This document shows, in pieces, positions 58,583 through 64,000 of a stretch of 64,000 nt of DNA. Both the position numbers and the translations under genes were made by a program. Source of the stretch: Cylicocyclus nassatus. Its lineage: Eukaryota; Nematoda; Chromadorea; Rhabditida; Strongylidae. The notes beneath the pieces were generated by a model. The model ran no database searches. It was not told the origin of the DNA and saw nothing but the letters and a program-made list of their open reading frames with translations. Each line of letters opens with the position of its first letter. The stretch's first letter is position 1. The stretch spans positions 33,803,733 through 33,867,732 of the forward strand of contig CATQJL010000305.1 of NCBI GenBank assembly GCA_958299035.1. Direction: 5' to 3'.

Positions 58583-59466
58583 TTAGGTTGTCCCGAAAGT
58601 TTTGCCGGTTTCTTCCATCGCTCACTAAAACCCACAGAACACCAATTCATGGGAAGTCTAGGTTCATTTAAAACAGATTTTCATCCTCTTTCTTACAGCT
58701 ACATTTGATCTCTGATCTACCCTGTCTTCGCAATGTTATCGCCATGGCTTTTTGAGCAGCTCAGCAGTAACCCCAATTCTTTTCTGAATTTCAAAAATTT
58801 TTCTCTTGCTACTTTCGAAAAGCGCTAATAAGTGTTATGTAGAGCCATTCTTCGGCTACATTATACTTATTTCAGATTACATAGGTCACGCTTATCAAGT
58901 CCTAAATAATTATTTATTTAAAAAAAACCACCGCTTTTTGATTACGTCTACCACGTAAAATCACCGAAAATTCCAAAAAGTTGCTTTTTCAAAACAAATC
59001 AAACTTGGATGTGTTTCATAGATAATGTTTATTAGCAATCAATTTTTAATTCGCAAAAATTCCAGAAGCTTTCATGTTTTTGCCGCAGTTGCGTGTTCCA
59101 TGGTTTTGCCAGAAATTGAGACCTCCGAAAAAATAATTCCTTGAAGCTAGAGACAGCAACTCAGGAGAATCTAAAAATATTGCCGTATAGCCCAAGATTT
59201 GTTCTATTTGTGTCATGCTTAGTCCTTCCCAAAACTTTGGAATAAAATTTCTAAAAATTAGCCTAACTTTGAGCAGATAAAAATGACGAGTGAAGATTTG
59301 TGGCAGTTATCAAAAAAAAAATATACAAGATCTTGGCTCCTAAATGTAACCATAAGAAAGAGAAGGAAAAGCTGCATCGAAAGCATGTTGAAACTCATTC
59401 ACGTCTTCATTGTGCGTGGTTTTATAGTGGTTTGAAAAAACCGACAAGACTTTCGGGACAACCTAA
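58583..59466. mobile_element. Mariner-like inverted-repeat element (TTAGGTTGTCCCGAAAGT)
   Basis: TTAGGTTGTCCCGAAAGTTTT at 58583 and the inverse GACTTTCGGGACAACCTAA ending at 59466, flanked by TA on both sides. 884 bp; the interior is not a transposase frame that I can recognise. Confidence 0.85.
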
Positions 59467-59821
59467 TATCTAGTTATACACTGTACTCGTCACTATTGAA
59501 ATTACGGTTTATCTCTTTGAAATCGGAGCAAAGAAGAGTTGCGACGTCGCACGCGTCGTTCGCGTTGCCGCGCTTCGTTGCAACTGTTGTTCGATTTGTC
59601 CACATATCTCCTAAATAAATATCTGCGGCACAACTCTACAGAGTCATTTGAAAAGTAGGAGCATAGACCTTTGACTCAATAACTTTAAACTTAAAGAAAA
59701 ACCTCCTGCAAACGTCAGAAAAAACCTTCAAAGCAGCGTGCTGCACCATGTTCAGCACCGGTCCGAAACAGTATATCAGAGGGGTCGAGGTACAATGTAA
59801 ACCTGTCTAATTTGCTGAGGG
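59467..59821. other. Gene-free interval
   Basis: Contains a short CGTCGCACGCGTCGTTCGCG segment (about 59548); nothing else. Confidence 0.35.
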
Positions 59822-60412
59822 TGGGTTCATACTGATCCGGAAGTTCCGAAACAGTTCAAACACAAAACTCGAACTGTGCTGGAACTGTTTCGAAAGTGTT
59901 TTGAGTGGCGAAAGTTACATTTGAGTTATGACGTTTTTCTCTCAAACCATTCAGTCTGAACTCATTCTTCTTCGCTTCCCTTTTAATAAGAAGAGCCTCG
60001 ATTTTGAACGTTGAAGAATGAGCTGTTCCGTTTATATTTCGAGAAGACGTGTCTCTCTGGGCTCATCCATTTTCTCTTCGTAACTTTTGGACCTAATTCA
60101 TTTGTTCTAGAAAGCTGTATATGCCCTTTCATTGCAGATGCGCAACTCTGCAGCCGCGTCATGGAACATACGAAGTATCTGAACAAAAATAACGAAGAGG
60201 GAATGGACGAGCGCACGGAGACACATCTTTCCGGATATATGAAAGCATAACGATGCTCTTAACCCCGCTTTAAGGTAGACGTCCTTCTCATTAAAAGGGC
60301 CAACAGAGCAAACCCGAATGTGGGCGGCCGTAGCGCATGCAACACAGTTCCGGAATTCCAGCACAGTCCTCGAGTTGTGGGAAAATGTCCCGGAACTATC
60401 AGTGTGAACCCA
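59822..60412. mobile_element. Inverted-repeat element, TGGGTTCATACTGATCC termini
   Basis: Left TGGGTTCATACTGATCCGGA and AGTTCCGAAACAG pairs with CGGAACTATCAGTGTGAACCCA at the right. Related to the 109-bp element at 2164, of which it is a longer version. Open frames inside are not recognised. Confidence 0.65.
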
Positions 60413-60462
60413 CACTGAGATGGACACAAGAATTTCGGTTAGAAAATGAGGCCTCGGATATA

Positions 60463-60611
60463 CAGACTGTCCCAAAAAGATGTGCACACTGTTTAATCTT
60501 TGAAAACTCTCTCCTCGCTTTACAGAATAGTACCTCAAGCTCGGCAAAAGATATGGAAGCAAGAAAGTTATTAACAATCAAACAATGTGCACATTTTTTT
60601 GGGACACCCTG
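60463..60611. mobile_element. 149-bp inverted-repeat element (CAGACTGTCCCAAAAAGATG)
   Basis: CAGACTGTCCCAAAAAGATGTGCACA and the inverse TGTGCACATTTTTTTGGGACACCCTG, flanked by TA. Its ends resemble those of the element at 42074, so it may be an internally deleted relative. Confidence 0.75.
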
Positions 60612-60887
60612 TATTAGGCTGTTAACTAAGTTCTGCAACTTCTTTCATATTTTTCTCTCTTTGTATGTGGCACGTCAAGCTTTGGGATAATGTAGAGTGC
60701 GATTGAGCTATGAGTGAGAGCGAATTGTCGAATCGCGGTTTCAACATTTTTCCAAAAGTATTGAAATTCGTATTTCCACTGAAGCAAGGTTGAAGCCTTT
60801 TGCAGCCGAAAACAAACATACCGACCCAGAGCTGTTGTAGAATCATCAGAAATTGGCTCATTTAAACTTCTGTAAAAAATTAATAAT

Positions 60888-61128
60888 AGGTTGTCCCATA
60901 ATTTACCGTTTTTGCTACAACGTCGTCTCTTTTTATTTTTCCTTTAAATGATGTAGCTTGAGTAACTATTCGACAGGCAAAGCAAGCTTTAAAAGATGGC
61001 TATGAAGAATCCGCCCAAATCATATATCACACGAAGTTTTGAGCTGGAATTTGATAGCAGTCAAAAACGAACTTTTCCTTCAAAAATCGTCTCTCCGCCT
61101 CAAACGTCTTGAAAATTCTCCATTTATC
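60888..61128. mobile_element. Partial mariner-like element
   Basis: AGGTTGTCCCATAATTTACC at 60888 followed by CAACGTCGTCTC and a TGATAGCAGTCAAAAACGAA block shared with 30108-30480. No right end identified before the gene at 61129. Confidence 0.5.
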
Positions 61129-61735
61129 CTAGCGTATGCTGGATACATGGCGAAATCCAACATCATTGAGGAATATGCTTCTTCCGCTTAGGTCCAGAAC
61201 GTCGCGAAGTGTAGCAAAGGTTGCCAAAGTCTCGTTTCTAGACTCTTCCCAAATGACAAAATTGTAACAACCCCAAAGCGCCCAAACGAAGAATTTGCGG
61301 ACTACAACGCTATTTGCTGCGTTGTAGTCGGTACATCGGTACACTTGGGTCGCGTTATGCTGAGTGGCAGTGGGAGGAGTGATTGAGGTTGGTAAAATCT
61401 TAATATTTCGGGTATGGAAAGTGAGAAGTGAGAAGAAGCTGGGAACAGCGTTAATCATCTCATGTTTTTGCTGAGTGCCATAAAGCGAGCAAGTTGCAAG
61501 GTATAAGCTGTTGGTAATAAATCATGAATCTAGAACTTACCTGTGCATGTAGTGCAACACTGTAGAAGCAAAACCGAAAGCATAAGCACTTACAGCGAAA
61601 GTTCTATGGGAATGTTTCAGATGTTAGAAACCACTCACTGCTGAGTTCAATCAAGTAATTATTATGAACGAACTTACCTTTTGGAATGTATCCATGAGCC
61701 GTAAGCATAAGACTACTAAAAATACAGCAGAGCAT
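61129..61735 (-). CDS. Possible small secreted protein, three exons, about 151 aa
   Basis: Exon 1 (61735-61678) reads MLCCIFSSLMLTAHGYIPK, signal-peptide-like, ending G|GTAAGT. Exon 2 is only 19 nt (61559-61541), between CTTCTACAG and GTAAGT. Exon 3 (61507-61129) follows ACCAACAG and stays open for 125 codons, with NATQVYRCTDYNAANS, FFVWALWGCYNFVIW and TLRDVLDLSGRSIFLNDV. All three phases agree and the donors are consensus. No family recognised. The 19-nt exon is the weak point; a mis-splice reading would leave exon 3 alone. Confidence 0.4.
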
Positions 61736-64000
61736 CGAATAGCTTCAGTACCCGTAATAAGTTGTATTAATCCCAAATAATCAAAGCAGAAGTAGTTCAA
61801 CAATGAGCAGCAGTATGTGCACTTGTTTTCTCCTTATAAACATAACATTTGAAGTATGTCATTTTCCATAACTCGCTGCAAGCAGATGTCCAAATTCGGT
61901 GGTGTTTCTGCTTCTTCGAATCATGACAAGCACAATCAGGAGACATTTGCGATGAAAGAGATCACAGCTAATGTTGGCTCTCGTTCAAATCTGAAAAAAC
62001 GAAAGGTGCAGTAGATGTAAAAGACGGTTAACCTTCAGTCCCAAACTGGCATTTGTTCATATGAGAGCGCGCATAATCTCTCTTACTATGAACTTGCGAA
62101 CATTCATACTAACGACATCACCAAGGAAAATCGCAAAAAATGAAAAAACAAAAGTAAAGAGAGACTGCGTACAAAACACAAGCAGTGCTTGAAACCGCGC
62201 GCTTCCCGGGCATTTTGCATACTGTTTCACGCAAAAACGCGGGAACGGCGGGAACAGCCCCCAACCGGCAATATTGCTTTACCCAATAACCAGGTGGCGC
62301 CAGGCCTTGCCCAAAGTGGTGGCACGGTCCGCCGGCCGGAAAGCCGTCGTCTACGACGCGAATGTCTGAGAAACGCTATGCAAACGGAGCCCGCGACTTG
62401 CTCCGAAATAGGCCCTCAAATTCCTATCCACAGGGGCTCTGCAGATGAAGAAGGAAGATTTGGAACCAGCACTCCAGGCTTTCGGTAAAGGTGTGCGTGT
62501 TGTGCCGATCGGCCACTTCGCGTCCGTGAGGCCTAAGTTAGGGTTGCAGTGCCTTGATAAAATGTCTTCATTTTACTGTAAAATGCTGGAAAATGCTGTA
62601 AGATAGTGTAAAATCATGTATCTACATTGCAGTTAAAATAAGGTGTTTATTCGGCCCTTATCTCCGCCCCACTTACATGCCAAGTACGAGACCTTGTCGA
62701 AATCTGTAGTTTTCCAGAGAGATACGAAAAGTTTACCGAGATTTTGTTGCTTGGCTAGTACGTAGACCTTACCAAATTCGATTCACTTAATTTTCAAGGA
62801 TTGCACCAGGAATTTGACTATATCGCACAGAATCATGTCAACCCTAAAGAACACTAGGAAGTGGTGCATTTTATGTCCAAGCAGACGGCAGGCGTTTTTC
62901 TCAAAGTTGACTCATTGAGAGCACTCGGCTGCAGTTTTTGCAGAACATGACAATGGCGCAGCGCATAGCATATTGACCGATGTCGTGCTGTGTGTACTCT
63001 CTTGCACTTATCCTTTGTCTCCTATCGAATTTCATAAAGTTTCGTCTGAACAGTAGCATCCTTGTCGTCCAGATCTGGCTGTCAGAATATGGTAGCATTT
63101 CGCATTTTCTAGATACCTGCATTTCAGCAACAAGTTGAAATTTTTGTGCAAATATTGCTCCTACTTTTTTCTTGCCTCGCCATCATCGGCTGTCCGTCAC
63201 CCTGCCCCGAAATATCATCGATTTATTCGTGCTTTGCATCGGCTTTGTCGGTTCAGCCCATTTCATTTTCCGAAATAGTTGTGGGTGCAAGGTGTTTTAT
63301 GATTTCAGTACTTAATAATTCTCGTTATTAAATATAATATGTCGCTCATCCTTTAAAGAAATTTCAGTTCGGTATGGGTAAAAAGCACAAACTTCTGCAG
63401 AAAGAACCGCTCATGAAGCCGATTGCACTTTTATTGCATCAAGATTATACATGCATCATTGGCACTTTCCAATTTTACGGCGCGAAAGTTCAGTCAAAAT
63501 TTCTAGGGGATAAACTGTTTTTGAACACATTCCTGTAAGCTATTTATATGCGCTCGGGCTTCTTTTTTTTTATCCCACTTCCTTTTTTGATTCCCAATAA
63601 CAATGAAAACTTTCTGCTGTGTCAATGTTTTTTCCTTATTTTGAAGTATTTATTATACTAGGTTGTCCCAAAAGTTTTTTCGGTTTTTCAAACAACGGTA
63701 AAACCCGCACAACGAAGAACTTAGTGCGTTGCTCCATCCGTTCTATGCAGTTTTTCTTTCCCTTTCTGATGGGTATAATTTCTAATCATAATGTCCTAAA
63801 GGCTTTTATTAGGTTGAACCGAAAGTTCTGTCGCACGATTTTCAAAAAGTCATAAGTTTTTCCTGTCACAATAGTCTTGCACGTCAAAAAAGAACTATTA
63901 AGTCTAGCTCATGTACTTCTTTCTAATAATACCTTGATTAATGTCCCCTAGGCTCTGACTGCAGAGATAAAAATGGGAAAAGGAAATTACCTAAGTTTGG
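61736..64000. other. Gene-poor right end with mariner-like end fragments
   Basis: 62190-62540 is GC-richer with several short overlapping open frames (for example ALQAFGKGVRVVPIGHFASV at about 62470), none with a supported start or splice site. Isolated mariner-type ends occur at about 63658 (TAGGTTGTCCCAAAAGTTTT) and 63809 (TTAGGTTGAACCGAAAGTTC) without partners. The rest is AT-rich. Confidence 0.35.

Noticed and set aside
60895..61500. Mariner transposase remnant on the plus strand
   Set aside because: No transposase motif appears in any plus frame; the minus strand gives a longer, phase-consistent spliced frame from 61507.
1..64000. Bacterial-type defence system, biosynthetic cluster or phage
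   Set aside because: Spliced genes, metazoan nuclear receptor and eukaryotic transposons show nuclear nematode DNA; no operon, CRISPR or phage gene seen.

Overview
This window is nuclear DNA of a nematode, most probably a clade V (strongylid/hookworm-like) species. The evidence is genes split into many small exons with TTTTCAG/TTTTAG acceptors and introns of about 47-60 nt, a nematode-type nuclear hormone receptor, and a very high load of small inverted-repeat transposons. The species is an inference; no rRNA, tRNA, CRISPR or bacterial-type operon was seen. Exon models were made by eye from splice signals, phase agreement and family resemblance.

Layout: 1-2078 (minus) is a short-chain dehydrogenase of the DHRS1 type, running off the left edge and carrying two frameshifts and a stop. 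2.9-3.4 kb holds possible minus-strand exons of an unknown gene. 3.7-6.0 kb is a decayed LINE with a second LINE fragment nested in it. 6.1-9.0 kb is non-autonomous DNA transposons, including a hAT-like element with an exact 8-bp target duplication. 9.3-9.7 kb is a small secreted Tyr/Pro-rich protein gene with one frameshift. 13.3-15.9 kb (plus) is a four-exon gene for a secreted nematode protein; a paralogue lies at 54.5-56.1 kb (minus). 19.2-23.4 kb is a TIR element containing two nearly identical Penelope-like retroelement copies head to head. One of these copies carries a 23-nt block identical to a commercial cDNA-amplification primer. 24.5-25.3 kb is Helitron-like.

28.7-40.0 kb (plus) is a complete ten-exon nuclear hormone receptor of about 437 aa. 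Its 6.4-kb eighth intron holds a fold-back element, a Helitron-like element and a 2.5-kb degenerate tandem array with another transposon inside it. 43.8-48.7 kb is a young Ty3/gypsy LTR retrotransposon with 245-bp LTRs, a 5-bp target duplication, and gag-pol broken by four single-base frameshifts. 48.9-61 kb is mostly mariner-like inverted-repeat elements, a Helitron-like element, and a striking fold-back element with GGAATTCC-rich arms that sits just inside the second secreted-protein gene. 61.1-61.7 kb (minus) is a possible small secreted-protein gene. 62-64 kb has no gene I can support.

The genes form no shared pathway: one metabolic reductase relic, one transcription factor and several secreted proteins lie in transposon-dense DNA. 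Fold-back structure is the dominant theme: at least a dozen near-palindromic units of 0.1-3 kb. Single-base indels recur in otherwise well-preserved coding sequence, so part of the apparent decay may be consensus error.
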